Source: Flavobacterium sp. JAS
Lineage (GTDB): Bacteria; Bacteroidota; Bacteroidia; Flavobacteriales; Flavobacteriaceae
NCBI RefSeq assembly: GCF_020991455.1
Contig: NZ_JAJMOX010000020.1
Location: 1 to 53,111, forward strand
Direction of reading: 5' to 3'
Length of the DNA stretch: 53,111 nt
Each line of letters begins with the position of its first letter. The stretch's first letter is position 1. The translations under genes and the position numbers were made by a program. Below, piece by piece: positions 16,941 to 26,290 of this stretch. The notes under the pieces are model-generated. The model ran no database searches. It was not told where the DNA came from and was given only the letters and a program-made list of their open reading frames with translations.

Positions 16941-17504
16941 TCAGCATTCGGCATTCTCTTTAGATTCATTAACTTTTTTTATCCTTTCAAGCCCTCTTTC
17001 ACGCATAAGCTCTCCCGCATCAAGCATTTTTATTAAATGGATATACGGAGTTGTAAGATCAATATTACCGTCTCCTTTGTACGGAGACAACGAAACGCTC
17101 ACTATTTCAGAAAGGAAAAATTCAAACTCCTTAAGGCTTTTCTCTGCAAATGCCTTTCGAAATACGGTGAAAGGATTGTCATATTCCTGCTTTGTCAGTG
17201 AAGTGAGATGAAATACATTTTCTGTGCGGATTGACTCTTTCACTCTCCAATTACTGCTTTTTTTATACAGGCAGTAGTATGTTTTCAAAAATGAGCATAT
17301 TGCTTTATAGAATATAAAAATCTCGCTTGGTCTATCATTACTGCAGATTTCTTCTTTAAAGCTGTACAGTACTGCTTGTGTTAAATTTCGTTTATAGTAG
17401 TCAAGATGTGCAAAATCAAAAAGGGCATCAGATGCTTCAAATGGATTTCCTGCCTCAAATCCAGCCCAGAACTTGGTCTCAAAGTTTTTTTTCTTCTTTT
17501 TCAT
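16941..17504 (-). CDS. Hypothetical protein of the HEPN operon
   Basis: A 187-residue soluble protein beginning with a lysine run (MKKKKKNFETKFWAGFEAGN). It is helical with several aromatic residues, for example ASDALFDFAHLDYYKRN and FYKAICSFLKTYYCLYKKSS. No recognised domain. It lies between the two paralogous small proteins, 11 bp after the 17516-17878 gene. Its constant company with nucleotidyltransferase-HEPN proteins here suggests a shared complex or pathway; this is inference. Confidence 0.7.
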   Translation of the reverse strand: MKKKKKNFETKFWAGFEAGNPFEASDALFDFAHLDYYKRNLTQAVLYSFKEEICSNDRPSEIFIFYKAICSFLKTYYCLYKKSSNWRVKESIRTENVFHLTSLTKQEYDNPFTVFRKAFAEKSLKEFEFFLSEIVSVSLSPYKGDGNIDLTTPYIHLIKMLDAGELMRERGLERIKKVNESKENAEC

Positions 17505-17515
17505 GATTTAAAAAA

Positions 17516-17878
17516 TTAGTTATCCTTTTGTTCATTTTTATTTTCGCTATTAATCTCTAAATAAAGCTTGTGCAGTTTATCAAGCCCTTCCGCTTCACTG
17601 CACGGCAGTAGCTGTATTGCAATTTCCAAAATACTCGTAAGATGAAAAGCGGGATCTTCGATCTGGCTGGAATTCTCAAGATCTGAATTCTCCAGCGTGT
17701 GAAGTGCTATCTTGAGCAGATCCTGTACTGTATAAATGAGTTTTATGTAGCTCGTAAATTTTATATCTGCATGATAAATACCTTCTTTCTCTCTCTGCGG
17801 GGTCAATGTTCTAAAATAAAAACTGCTTTTCAGTTCTTTGATAAAATCATCCGCCTTTTTATTTTCATTGGTTTCCAT
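17516..17878 (-). CDS. Hypothetical protein, paralogue of the 16544 product
   Basis: A 120-residue protein beginning METNENKKADDFIKEL. The frame opens 11 residues earlier, but the Met at 17878 fits better because it follows the end of the upstream gene with the usual short overlap (14 bp with the 278-residue gene ending at 17865). The C-terminal half, with ILEIAIQLLPCSEAEG and LDKLHKLYL, is shared with the last gene of the operon. Function unknown. The pair of related helical proteins on either side of the 187-residue gene may be alternative subunits. Confidence 0.7.
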   Translation of the reverse strand: METNENKKADDFIKELKSSFYFRTLTPQREKEGIYHADIKFTSYIKLIYTVQDLLKIALHTLENSDLENSSQIEDPAFHLTSILEIAIQLLPCSEAEGLDKLHKLYLEINSENKNEQKDN

Positions 17879-18701
17879 ATTCTTTAAATATTTGTTTTGT
17901 TTGCTCAGCATACTGCTGATACATTGTTTTTACTTCACTCATAAGCCACTGCATTTTTTCATATGCTGATTCAACAATTTCTGCAGTTAACGGTTCAATT
18001 TCTTCTCCCCACTGAACAGCTTTTCGGGCAAGATCAAGCTTTCTTAAAACTTCTTTATCTTCTATGTTATCTAAATCAAAAGTTCCACCTAAGACACTAT
18101 TAAACTTCGCAATACGCTCCTGCTGGTCTGAAATTTTTCCATCTATCACCCATTCACCCGTTAGAACCCATGAAGCATTAATAAAAACATATCGAAACTG
18201 CTCATGTATAACATACAATGCCATTAAATGATTCTCGTTTCCACGGTGGTATTTTAAGTCCCTGCCAATAGTATTGGCCTCTGATATCCACATTTGATAA
18301 TTTGCAACAGTCTTTTTCAAAAGCCGTTTCATATTTATTTTTTTTATATCCAGAACAGGTTTTCCTACAGTGTTTCTATACACAAGATCTATTTCTTTAC
18401 AATTGAAAATAAAAAATAAATTTCCTTTTCCGACTTCTCTCTTTATACACTCCCTGTCAAAAAAACAGAATGAAAAAGTATTGTAGTTTTCAATTACTTT
18501 CCATAAATGGAAGACAACATCGTCATAGTAATGGGGGCTTTTTTTGCTCACAACAATTGTCAGAATCCCTGTTTTTGATTCTACAGCAGAATCCGAAAAG
18601 TAAATACAATCAGCTTCTACAAACTCTACTAAGAGTTTCAATATTTTCTTGACTGTCCGATATTTGGGATGGTCTTTCTGTGTTAAAATATTATAATACA
18701 T
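17865..18701 (-). CDS. Inactive nucleotidyltransferase-like plus HEPN domain protein
   Basis: A 278-residue protein with the same two-part plan as each half of the upstream 545-residue protein. Residues 1-115 resemble a degenerate nucleotidyltransferase fold (GILTIVVSKKS strand), without the GS...DxD catalytic motif. Residues 125-260 form a HEPN-like helical bundle with GNENHLMALYVIHEQFRYVF, the position of the typical HEPN motif HxxLHQAxE. A nearby RGNENH fits the Rx4H pattern of HEPN ribonucleases, but its placement is not proven to be catalytic. It starts 11 bp after the 545-residue gene. Likely role: sensor or effector that handles RNA or nucleotides; not known. Confidence 0.75.
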   Translation of the reverse strand: MYYNILTQKDHPKYRTVKKILKLLVEFVEADCIYFSDSAVESKTGILTIVVSKKSPHYYDDVVFHLWKVIENYNTFSFCFFDRECIKREVGKGNLFFIFNCKEIDLVYRNTVGKPVLDIKKINMKRLLKKTVANYQMWISEANTIGRDLKYHRGNENHLMALYVIHEQFRYVFINASWVLTGEWVIDGKISDQQERIAKFNSVLGGTFDLDNIEDKEVLRKLDLARKAVQWGEEIEPLTAEIVESAYEKMQWLMSEVKTMYQQYAEQTKQIFKEYGNQ

Positions 18702-18712
18702 GATCTGTCTGT

Positions 18713-20350
18713 TTAAAGTTCAGCCGACATCAGCTTCTCAGTACGTCTTAATTCATCTTGTACAACACCTGTGCAGAAACCCGCAAAATCATTGTATCGA
18801 TCCTGCAAAAGATTCATATCCAGTTCAGAAAAAGTATCTGCACCGCTGTATCTTAGCTGAGCATATGATCTGCTTAATATCGTAAACAGGTTTCTGTCCT
18901 GCTCTGTAACCCTCGGAAAGTAACTGCTTATTTTAGGATTAAAATGATCGCAGATTTCCAATAGATAAGAAAGGGAAAAATGATTTGGAGAATACCCCAT
19001 AAACAAACGGATCATTCCAAGACAGATCTGTTCTGTCATAGTATGGAGCATCAAGCCTTTAAGGGGAGCGTAACATGCCCATTCATAATCTTCCTGCCAT
19101 TTTTCCATATTGTTTACCACAATATTTCTGTAGCACAGGTATTCTTTTGCTGATGTTATACTGCGAACTGGAAGATCAGCAGATTCAAGAACAGCAGATT
19201 CTTTTTTAAACAAAGCCTTTCCATTTTTTACAACATTCAAAAAGAAATACTTCTGATCGCCTGTTGCACTCTTAAGCTCTGAAATATGGTGAATCAAAAG
19301 TGTTGCGGTGCACTGCTCTTTGGCTCTGCTTTTAATAATATCAGCCAGATCATGCACTGCATTTACTTTACTTTCTTTAACCAATACTAATAGATAAAGG
19401 TGTTTAACCCTTTTTTCCGCTGTTCCAAAACAATAAACCGCCTCAGTCTTAAGATAAGACGTAACGGTATCACTGACAATCTTTTCATAGTCGATTACTC
19501 CATCGTTTAAAGTATCTTTATTCAGTTTTGGTTCAATAAAAAAAATGGATTTTTCCTCGCAGTAAGAAAGCTGGTCTTGGAAGATCTTTTTAGTTTCTTT
19601 CAAGATGCGGTAAAGTTTCTTCTGTGTTTCTTTAACCCTTTCTTTCTTAATCTTTGTTTTGCCTCCATAAGGAAATTCAATCCTTGCTCTATCAAGCAAA
19701 TCAGCAATTTCTTTATCCTTATCAAGATCAATATTGAACACCTGCTTCAAAACCGGTGCATACTCCTTTATCGTATTTAAGTGCTCTAGTGTATAATGAT
19801 TCGAATGAGATTTTCCCATGACCAGTTCTCCTATGATGCCAAAAAGAAGGTTTACCGCCTGATGGATTGTATAGAGTGCCATATAATGGTTATTTGTTCC
19901 TTCATAATGCTGGGAACCTCTTCTTAATGATTCTGCTTTGGCTAAAAGCCCGATGTTTTTCTTTACTGCTTTTTTAAGCAGAACAGATACGGCCGGAATA
20001 TCATTTTTAATCTTAAAATCAAACTCCTCGTTTTTAAACAGACTTATGTTTGATAAATACCACTTTAAATAATACAGGCTCCCATTCTTTAAGCGATGCA
20101 GTACATCCCAGAGATTTATAATCACATAAGGAATGGATGGATATTTTTTCAAAACCTTATCTGCCCATTCATACATTTCCGATGCAATCTGCTGTGAATC
20201 TTCCCTTAAGATTATAGTAAGTATATAACCTCTTTTACCTGCGGTCTCTGCCTCATGCAGGGTGACCGCTGTAATGTCCATAAATGATTGGAGCTCTCTA
20301 ACGGCATTCTCCAATTCTTTCTGATCTTGAAATTGAATTGCACTACTCAT
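18713..20350 (-). CDS. Duplicated nucleotidyltransferase-like / HEPN protein, operon leader
   Basis: A 545-residue protein made of two similar halves. Each has a nucleotidyltransferase-like part (first half: RGYILTIILREDSQ; second half: VYCFGTAEKRVKHLYLLVLV) and a HEPN bundle (first: NNHYMALYTIHQAVNLLFGI then SNHYTLEHL; second: LMLHTMTEQICLGMIRLF then NHFSLSYLLEICDHF). The GS...DxD site of active nucleotidyltransferases is lost in both, so this part is probably for binding only. This fold pair is common in Bacteroidota, often annotated as HEPN domain protein of unknown function. It opens a five-gene operon and is divergent from an XRE regulator, with direct-repeat operators in between. Confidence 0.8.
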   Translation of the reverse strand: MSSAIQFQDQKELENAVRELQSFMDITAVTLHEAETAGKRGYILTIILREDSQQIASEMYEWADKVLKKYPSIPYVIINLWDVLHRLKNGSLYYLKWYLSNISLFKNEEFDFKIKNDIPAVSVLLKKAVKKNIGLLAKAESLRRGSQHYEGTNNHYMALYTIHQAVNLLFGIIGELVMGKSHSNHYTLEHLNTIKEYAPVLKQVFNIDLDKDKEIADLLDRARIEFPYGGKTKIKKERVKETQKKLYRILKETKKIFQDQLSYCEEKSIFFIEPKLNKDTLNDGVIDYEKIVSDTVTSYLKTEAVYCFGTAEKRVKHLYLLVLVKESKVNAVHDLADIIKSRAKEQCTATLLIHHISELKSATGDQKYFFLNVVKNGKALFKKESAVLESADLPVRSITSAKEYLCYRNIVVNNMEKWQEDYEWACYAPLKGLMLHTMTEQICLGMIRLFMGYSPNHFSLSYLLEICDHFNPKISSYFPRVTEQDRNLFTILSRSYAQLRYSGADTFSELDMNLLQDRYNDFAGFCTGVVQDELRRTEKLMSAEL

Positions 20351-20427
20351 AATTTTAATTTTTTTAATTAATACTTGTGTGAAAAATTGTATTTTTGTTT
20401 AACACACAGGCAAGTAAGTGATTAGTC

Positions 20428-20460
20428 GTACTGTACCGTATCAATTTGTATTGTACCGTA
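20428..20460. promoter_or_regulatory. Direct-repeat operator between HEPN operon and XRE gene
   Basis: GTACTGTACCGTA (20428-20440) and GTATTGTACCGTA (20448-20460) are repeats with 12 of 13 bases alike and a 20-bp period, about two helix turns, so two protein dimers could bind the same face. They lie in the 173-bp divergent gap and are the obvious target for the regulator at 20524. Confidence 0.65.
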
Positions 20461-20511
20461 CAAGGCTATTCCTATATCATACAGGAGACTTACTTTTTTA
20501 TTCTTAATTAT

Positions 20512-20519
20512 TATCTTTG
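20512..20519 (+). promoter_or_regulatory. -7 box of the XRE gene promoter
   Basis: TATCTTTG matches TAnnTTTG and ends four bases before the ATG at 20524, so the message would be nearly leaderless. No TTG is seen at the -33 position, so the promoter may need help or be weak. Confidence 0.5.
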
Positions 20520-20523
20520 AGCT

Positions 20524-20937
20524 ATGAGTACAGTAACAAAACCAAATCACATAGGGCGAAAAATCAGCCGTATTCGTGAACTAAAAGACATGAAACAAGA
20601 AGCTTTAGCCCAGGCTATGGGAACAAATCAGCAGGCTATTTCTATAATGGAAAACAGCGAAACAATAGAAGAAGAAAAACTTATTGAAGTAGCTAAGGCG
20701 CTAGGAGTGAGTGTGGAAGCAATAAAGAATTTTTCAGAAGAAGGGGTATTTAATTACTTTAATAATTTTTACGATAATAGCCAAGGTGCTAATTTTGGAA
20801 GCAACAATACATGTAATTTTAATCCATTAGATAAATTAATGGAGTCCGTAGACGAAAATAAAAAACTTTACGAAAGATTATTGAAAGCCGAGCAAGATAA
20901 AGTTGAATATTTGGAAAAACTACTAAAAGCGAAATAA
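20524..20937 (+). CDS. XRE-family helix-turn-helix regulator
   Basis: A 137-residue protein. Residues 10-65 form an HTH_3 domain (GRKISRIRELKDMKQEALAQ, then AMGTNQQAISIMENSE and VAKALGVSVEAIKNF), as in Cro/C1-type repressors. The C-terminal part ends in a coiled-coil-like stretch (LYERLLKAEQDKVEYLEKLL) for dimerisation. It is divergent from the HEPN operon, with paired direct repeats in the gap, so it probably controls that operon and itself. Similar proteins are frequent in Bacteroidetes islands as regulators of transfer or toxin-antitoxin genes. A terminator follows at 20965. Confidence 0.85.
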   Translation: MSTVTKPNHIGRKISRIRELKDMKQEALAQAMGTNQQAISIMENSETIEEEKLIEVAKALGVSVEAIKNFSEEGVFNYFNNFYDNSQGANFGSNNTCNFNPLDKLMESVDENKKLYERLLKAEQDKVEYLEKLLKAK

Positions 20938-20964
20938 GCTTTTATAAAAGATATATTAATTCCA

Positions 20965-20988
20965 AAAAGAGACTTTCGAGTCTCTTTT
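20965..20988 (+). terminator. Terminator of the XRE gene
   Basis: AAAAGAGACT-TTCG-AGTCTCTTTT: perfect 10-bp stem with a stable tetraloop and a T run. Confidence 0.85.
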
Positions 20989-21028
20989 TTGTTGTCAAAT
21001 ATTTGCATACATTATAAAATAAAACACC

Positions 21029-21286
21029 ATGAATAAAACTATAAAGCTTAGAGTAAAGAAAGAAATTGACAGGGAAAGTGAGCTTAAAGTATTAAAACTA
21101 AAAGGGGCATTAATTACTAAAGGTTATACAGAAATTATTCATATTGAAGATGAAAATGAAGATTTCTATGTGCACACTTTTTCAACTTCTACAGACCTAA
21201 AAAAAGAAGCAGAAAATTATATATTAGATTATATTTCTTCTCATAATGTAAATGATATTATTACATTACTCAGCACTGTTAAATAG
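21029..21286 (+). CDS. Small hypothetical protein, paralogue of the 5382 gene
   Basis: An 85-residue protein beginning MNKTIKLRVKKEIDRESELK and carrying KGYTEIIHIEDENEDFYVHT and ILDYISSHNVNDIITLLSTV, closely similar over its full length to the product of 5382-5639. No known domain. Here it sits inside the island, just after the XRE gene and its terminator, so it has its own promoter. Two full-length copies 15 kb apart in opposite orientation, one beside housekeeping genes and one in an island, suggest that the family is carried by mobile elements. Confidence 0.75.
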   Translation: MNKTIKLRVKKEIDRESELKVLKLKGALITKGYTEIIHIEDENEDFYVHTFSTSTDLKKEAENYILDYISSHNVNDIITLLSTVK

Positions 21287-21400
21287 TGTTTTTTTTTTTA
21301 AAACTTCAATTGATAGAGATAGAAATGAAATTTTTTTTGACTTATTACTAATTAATTTACATATAGCAATCTTGATATAATAATTATAAATAAAGGCTCA

Positions 21401-22060
21401 ATGATAGAAGATTTAATTAAAAGAACACATACAGATGATTTTTATCAAAACTGCGATTTTAAACTTGAATCATTCAACTTCAAAACATCGGATAATACTG
21501 TGGAGATGATTTTTTCAATTAATCAAACCAGTTATGATATTCCAATCGAACATGAAGAGTGGAAAATAACTTGCAGAAACACTGAAAAATATTATGGTTT
21601 CTTTTGGAATATTCTCCTGCCATATACTAAATTAAAAATTTTAGATAAACATCCAGCATTACTCCTCTACAATCATAATGAATTGGAATGCGAAATAATT
21701 GGAGTACCTAAAGATATTAATCAATTTATTGCTGATATTTCAATGATACTTGAAAGAAAAACCGGAAATTGGATTACTGTCACAGACATCTTATGGAATA
21801 GTGAAGAGCATTATAAGCTTTTCAACAAAAGAAATATAAGTATACCCAAATCGATAGGCAAGCCTATCAAAGAAGTTTGCGTAAAACACAACCTTACATT
21901 TAAAGTTACCTATGAAGTAACTGGAGAAGACAAACGCTACGCACACAAGCAAAAAAGTAAAATTTTAATATTTGGAAACGAAGATGTAAGTCCAAACGAT
22001 TTTTATCTGAAACAGCCATATGTAATCGCTGAAGATTTCATAGCTGAACGTATTAAATAA
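21401..22060 (+). CDS. Hypothetical protein upstream of the type I system
   Basis: A 219-residue soluble protein, unrecognised. It starts MIEDLIKRTHTDDFYQNCDF and alternates strands and helices. An aromatic central part (EKYYGFFWNILLPYTKL) and a late segment HKQKSKILIFGNEDVSP stand out. It has no signal peptide, HExxH or Rx4H motif. It is separated from hsdM by 289 bp without a terminator hairpin that I can see, so it could share a transcript or be independent. Its place in a defence-rich island makes a defence role possible but unproven. Confidence 0.65.
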   Translation: MIEDLIKRTHTDDFYQNCDFKLESFNFKTSDNTVEMIFSINQTSYDIPIEHEEWKITCRNTEKYYGFFWNILLPYTKLKILDKHPALLLYNHNELECEIIGVPKDINQFIADISMILERKTGNWITVTDILWNSEEHYKLFNKRNISIPKSIGKPIKEVCVKHNLTFKVTYEVTGEDKRYAHKQKSKILIFGNEDVSPNDFYLKQPYVIAEDFIAERIK

Positions 22061-22349
22061 ATAAATCATAAAAGGAATCTAGAACAACAGTATTTTGCAA
22101 AACTTTCCAAAAATATTATTGATTTCTTTTCAGAATAATCAAAATTGCCCTTTAGCAGAAAAGTAAAATACAAATTAAACTCTAATCTTATTGCGCCCTG
22201 GAAAATTCATTGATTATTACTTAAACAGTTTAAACGAAGTAAGAAAACAAAAATAAGAAGAGATAATTAAAAAGAACATTGTTTTTAGCTAGCTTTTTAT
22301 TGAAAAATCAAATAAATTCAATACTTTTCAGCAAATTATAAGAGACTTA

Positions 22350-24788
22350 ATGGCAATCAAAAAAACCGAATTATATCGTTCATTATGGGCGAGTTGTGAT
22401 GAATTACGTGGAGGGATGGATGCATCCCAATATAAAGATTATGTACTCACAATGTTATTTGTGAAATATATTTCAGATAAATCAAAGAAAGATCATGATT
22501 TTGCAATTGAAATACCACAAGGTGCATCTTTTGATGATATGGTTAATTTAATTGGGAATCCTGAAATTGGAGACCGCATCAACAAAGAAGTCCTAAATAA
22601 AATAAAAGAATCTAATGGCTTAAATGATTTTCCCGATTTTAACGATGAAACCAAACTAGGCAAAGGAAAAGATTTGGTAGAAACTGTTTCAAACTTAGTT
22701 CGTATTTTTAACGACAATAGTTTAGATTTTTCCAAAAATTCTGCTGAAGGAGACGATATTCTAGGAGATGCTTATGAATATCTGATGCGTCATTTTGCTA
22801 CGGAAAGTGGTAAAAGTAAAGGACAATTTTACACCCCTGCCGAAGTTTCCCGTATTTTAGCGAAAGTCATTGGTATTAACTTTAAAAATGCTACTACTCA
22901 AACTACTGCATATGATCCAACATGCGGATCGGGTTCATTGTTATTGAAAGTTGCTAATGAAGCGGGGAAATCGATTACTTTATATGGACAAGAAAAGGAA
23001 ACGACTACTGCCAATCTGGCGACGATGAATATGATACTTCACGGCGCTGAAACCGCCGAAATAGTTGCTGACAATACACTAAGCAGACCTGCCTACAAAG
23101 AAGCGGATGGCAGTTTAAAGCGTTTCGACTACGTCGTAGCTAATCCTCCGTTTTCCTTGAAAAGTTGGAGCAATGGTGTAAATATTGAAAGTGATGAATA
23201 CAATCGTTTCGAGCTCGGTGTACCTCCCGAAAAGAATGGTGATTATGCTTTTTTATTACACATAGTACAATCCTTGAAAGCTAATGGAAAAGCAGCTGTG
23301 GTTTTACCACACGGTGTCTTGTTTCGAGGAAATGCCGAAGGTGAAATTCGTAAGAATATCTTAAAGAAAGGTTTTATTAAAGGTATCATAGGTCTTCCTG
23401 CCAACTTATTTTACGGCACCGGTATTCCCGCTTGTATTATTGTGTTGGATAAAGAAAACTCCACACATCGTAAAGGTATTTTTATGATGGATGCGAGCAA
23501 AGGATTGATCAAAGACGGCAACAAAAACAGACTGCGTGAGCAGGATTTGCGAAAAATTACAGATGTATTTACTCAAATGATAGAAGTACCAAAGTACAGC
23601 CGTATGGTACCTATGAGTGAAATTGCAGATAAAAAAAACGATTACAACCTCAATATTCCGCGATATATTGATACGCAGGAAAATGAAGACATTCAGGATT
23701 TACTGGCACATTTAAAGGGTGGAATTCCAGTGCGGGATTTGGAAGCAATGCAAACCTATTGGAAAGCTTATCCGAATTTGAAAAACATATTATTTTCCCA
23801 TTTACGTGATGGCTATGTACGGCTCAACGTGGCAACAGCAAATATTAAAACAACCATTTTTGGTCATGAAGAATTTAAGGCATTTAATACCACTTTAGAT
23901 ATAACTTATAATAACTGGCTAAATCACCAAATTAAAGCGTGGGAAAAATTAGACAAACATTGTATTGGTAAAGAGCTGATTGGCAAAATGAGCGAAAGTT
24001 TGTTGCAGGCTTTTGAAAGCAATGCTCTGGTACAAGCTTACGATTTGTACCAATACCTTATGGTATATTGGCAAGAAACTATGCAGGATGATGTGTATTC
24101 TGTATCCATGGACGGTTGGAAAGCCGGAAATGAATGGACACGTCGTGTAATAAAAGGTAAAAAAGATAAAGACGGAAAACCGGGAAAAGATAAAGAAATA
24201 ACAGGATTGAGTGGTATAGAAGGCAGGTTGATTTCACCAGAATTAATAATTGAAGTTTATTTTAAAGAACTAAATAACTCACTTGCTGATCTAGAAAACC
24301 AATACACCCTAACGCAGGAAGCTTTGAATGAAATTGAAGAAGAGAATATGGAAGAAGATAGCATCTTTGGAGAACTGGATAAAATTAACCTAAAAAATGT
24401 AAAAAATCTTTACAAAGAACGAAAAGCTATCCACGCACCAAAAGAAGAACTAAACTACATTAAGAATTATATAGAATCGCAGGAGGCTTTAGCCGGAATT
24501 GGAAAACTAATTAAAATTGCAAAAGACAATTTAGAAGATAAAGTCATCGAAAAATATCCAGCCCTGACTGAAAACGAAATTAAAAACACTGTGATTCATC
24601 ACAAATGGAAAACGTATTTATTGGGTACTATGCGACAGGAACAAAATAAGATTAGCCAAGGATTAACCCAACGTATCAATAGTTTGGCAGAACGGTATGA
24701 AAACACATTAGCGACCTCACAAATTGAATTGACACAATCTGAAGCCAAGGTACTAGAGCACCTACAAAAAATGGGATTAGTATGGTAA
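22350..24788 (+). CDS. hsdM: Type I restriction-modification system, methyltransferase subunit
   Basis: An 812-residue N6-adenine methyltransferase. The N-terminal HsdM helical domain (residues 1-150) is followed by FYTPAEVSRIL (160-170), the AdoMet-binding loop DPTCGSGSLLLK (189-200) and the catalytic NPPF (265-268). It transfers methyl groups to adenine in the host target site and forms the complex with HsdS and HsdR. It is about 300 residues longer than E. coli HsdM; the C-terminal part, from about residue 460, is helical and includes coiled-coil stretches. The stop overlaps the hsdS start by 7 bp. Confidence 0.95.
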   Translation: MAIKKTELYRSLWASCDELRGGMDASQYKDYVLTMLFVKYISDKSKKDHDFAIEIPQGASFDDMVNLIGNPEIGDRINKEVLNKIKESNGLNDFPDFNDETKLGKGKDLVETVSNLVRIFNDNSLDFSKNSAEGDDILGDAYEYLMRHFATESGKSKGQFYTPAEVSRILAKVIGINFKNATTQTTAYDPTCGSGSLLLKVANEAGKSITLYGQEKETTTANLATMNMILHGAETAEIVADNTLSRPAYKEADGSLKRFDYVVANPPFSLKSWSNGVNIESDEYNRFELGVPPEKNGDYAFLLHIVQSLKANGKAAVVLPHGVLFRGNAEGEIRKNILKKGFIKGIIGLPANLFYGTGIPACIIVLDKENSTHRKGIFMMDASKGLIKDGNKNRLREQDLRKITDVFTQMIEVPKYSRMVPMSEIADKKNDYNLNIPRYIDTQENEDIQDLLAHLKGGIPVRDLEAMQTYWKAYPNLKNILFSHLRDGYVRLNVATANIKTTIFGHEEFKAFNTTLDITYNNWLNHQIKAWEKLDKHCIGKELIGKMSESLLQAFESNALVQAYDLYQYLMVYWQETMQDDVYSVSMDGWKAGNEWTRRVIKGKKDKDGKPGKDKEITGLSGIEGRLISPELIIEVYFKELNNSLADLENQYTLTQEALNEIEEENMEEDSIFGELDKINLKNVKNLYKERKAIHAPKEELNYIKNYIESQEALAGIGKLIKIAKDNLEDKVIEKYPALTENEIKNTVIHHKWKTYLLGTMRQEQNKISQGLTQRINSLAERYENTLATSQIELTQSEAKVLEHLQKMGLVW

Positions 24789-26008
24789 AGGAAGATTTAA
24801 AAAAGCAAACGGAGATGAGATTACTTCCAGAAGATTGGGAGTTGTTAAACTTAGAGGCAAACTTCACTTTAAAAGCGAGAATAGGCTGGCAAGGACTTAC
24901 AACAGCTGAGTATCTTAATGATGGAGATTATGGATTAGTAACAGGAACTGATTTTAAGAACGGATATATAGATTGGGACAATTGTGTTTTTGTAGAAAAA
25001 ATGCGATTTGACCAAGATAGAAATATTCAGTTAAAAAAAAATGATGTACTTGTTACAAAAGATGGTACAATCGGAAAAATAGCTTTCATAGATTTTCTGC
25101 CTAAACCAACAACTTTAAATAGTGGAGTCTTTGTAGTCAGACCCAAATCTAATAATATCAATAATAGATTTTTCTATTATATATTAATGTCATTTTATTT
25201 TGATGATTTTCTATTAAAAATTACAGCTGGTTCTACGATAATACATCTTTATCAGAAAGATTTTGTCAACTTTAATTTTGTATGTCCACCACTTCCCGAG
25301 CAAGAAGCAATAGCTGAAGTATTAAGTGATTGTGATGCATGGGTAGAAAGTTTAGAAAAAATAATTTCAAAAAAACGTCTTATTAAACAAGGCGCAATGC
25401 AGGAATTGCTAACGCCTAAAGAAAATTGGGAAGTAAAGAAGTTAGGTGAGGTTGCGCAATTTCTCAAAGGAAAAGGTTTGCCAAAATCAGAGTTAGATAG
25501 CAGTTTTGAGTATGATTGTATTCATTATGGAGAGTTGTTTACAAGATACAAAGAATTGATCGGAGATGTTTTTAGTCGAACTAATTCGAATATTAATGCT
25601 ATTATGTCAAAACATAATGATGTTTTAATGCCTACATCTGATGTTACACCAAGAGGACTTGCAACAGCAAGCTGTATTAAAAAAGATGGAGTTATTTTAG
25701 GGGGGGATATTTTAATTATAAGATTCTTTATGGAAATCGATGGATTATATTTTTCATATTTCATCAGTAATAATAAAGAAGAGGTTTTAAAATTTGTTAG
25801 TGGCTCTACGGTTTATCATCTATACGGAAGTGAACTGTCTAATTTAAATTTTGAATTTCCGTTGCCCACCGAACAAACCCGCATAGCCACAATTTTATCG
25901 GATATGGATGCAGAAATCGATGCCTTAGAAAAAAAATTAAACAAAGCACGTCAAATTAAACAAGGAATGATGCAAGAATTACTGACTGGAAGAGTAAGAC
26001 TGTTATAG
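24782..26008 (+). CDS. hsdS: Type I restriction-modification system, specificity subunit
   Basis: A 408-residue protein with two target-recognition domains, each followed by a conserved helix. The repeats PPLPEQEAIAEVLSDCDAWV and PLPTEQTRIATILSDMDAEI show the usual internal duplication, and each is followed by a K-Q-G-x-M-Q-E-L-L segment. The two domains read the two halves of a split DNA target, and the helices set the spacing. It starts within the last codons of hsdM (7-bp overlap), which ties their translation. Both halves are full, so the subunit should be functional. The recognised sequence cannot be predicted here. Confidence 0.95.
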   Translation: MVKEDLKKQTEMRLLPEDWELLNLEANFTLKARIGWQGLTTAEYLNDGDYGLVTGTDFKNGYIDWDNCVFVEKMRFDQDRNIQLKKNDVLVTKDGTIGKIAFIDFLPKPTTLNSGVFVVRPKSNNINNRFFYYILMSFYFDDFLLKITAGSTIIHLYQKDFVNFNFVCPPLPEQEAIAEVLSDCDAWVESLEKIISKKRLIKQGAMQELLTPKENWEVKKLGEVAQFLKGKGLPKSELDSSFEYDCIHYGELFTRYKELIGDVFSRTNSNINAIMSKHNDVLMPTSDVTPRGLATASCIKKDGVILGGDILIIRFFMEIDGLYFSYFISNNKEEVLKFVSGSTVYHLYGSELSNLNFEFPLPTEQTRIATILSDMDAEIDALEKKLNKARQIKQGMMQELLTGRVRLL

Positions 26009-26290
26009 AAGATAAGACCAAAGATAGAATTCTCTTAAGCACATGAACTATAGCCAAATCTTATAACGAGGTAGAATTGCTGATGAAAATTTTAAAATTA
26101 CATTGTAATATATATTTATATCATATGGTGATAAATCTATTTAAATGACTACTTGCCTCACGCCAAAAAAGAACATTATCTTAATTCAAATAATAGTATA
26201 AAATTAATGAAGGTATTGAAATAGGATAAATGATATAGTAAAAGATAAGAAAACAAACAAAGTGTAATTAATTGCTAAAGAAGAACTTGT

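Noticed and set aside
26009..26290. A small gene between hsdS and hsdR
   Set aside because: No frame with a start, sensible composition or ribosome binding site; listed as a plain gap.
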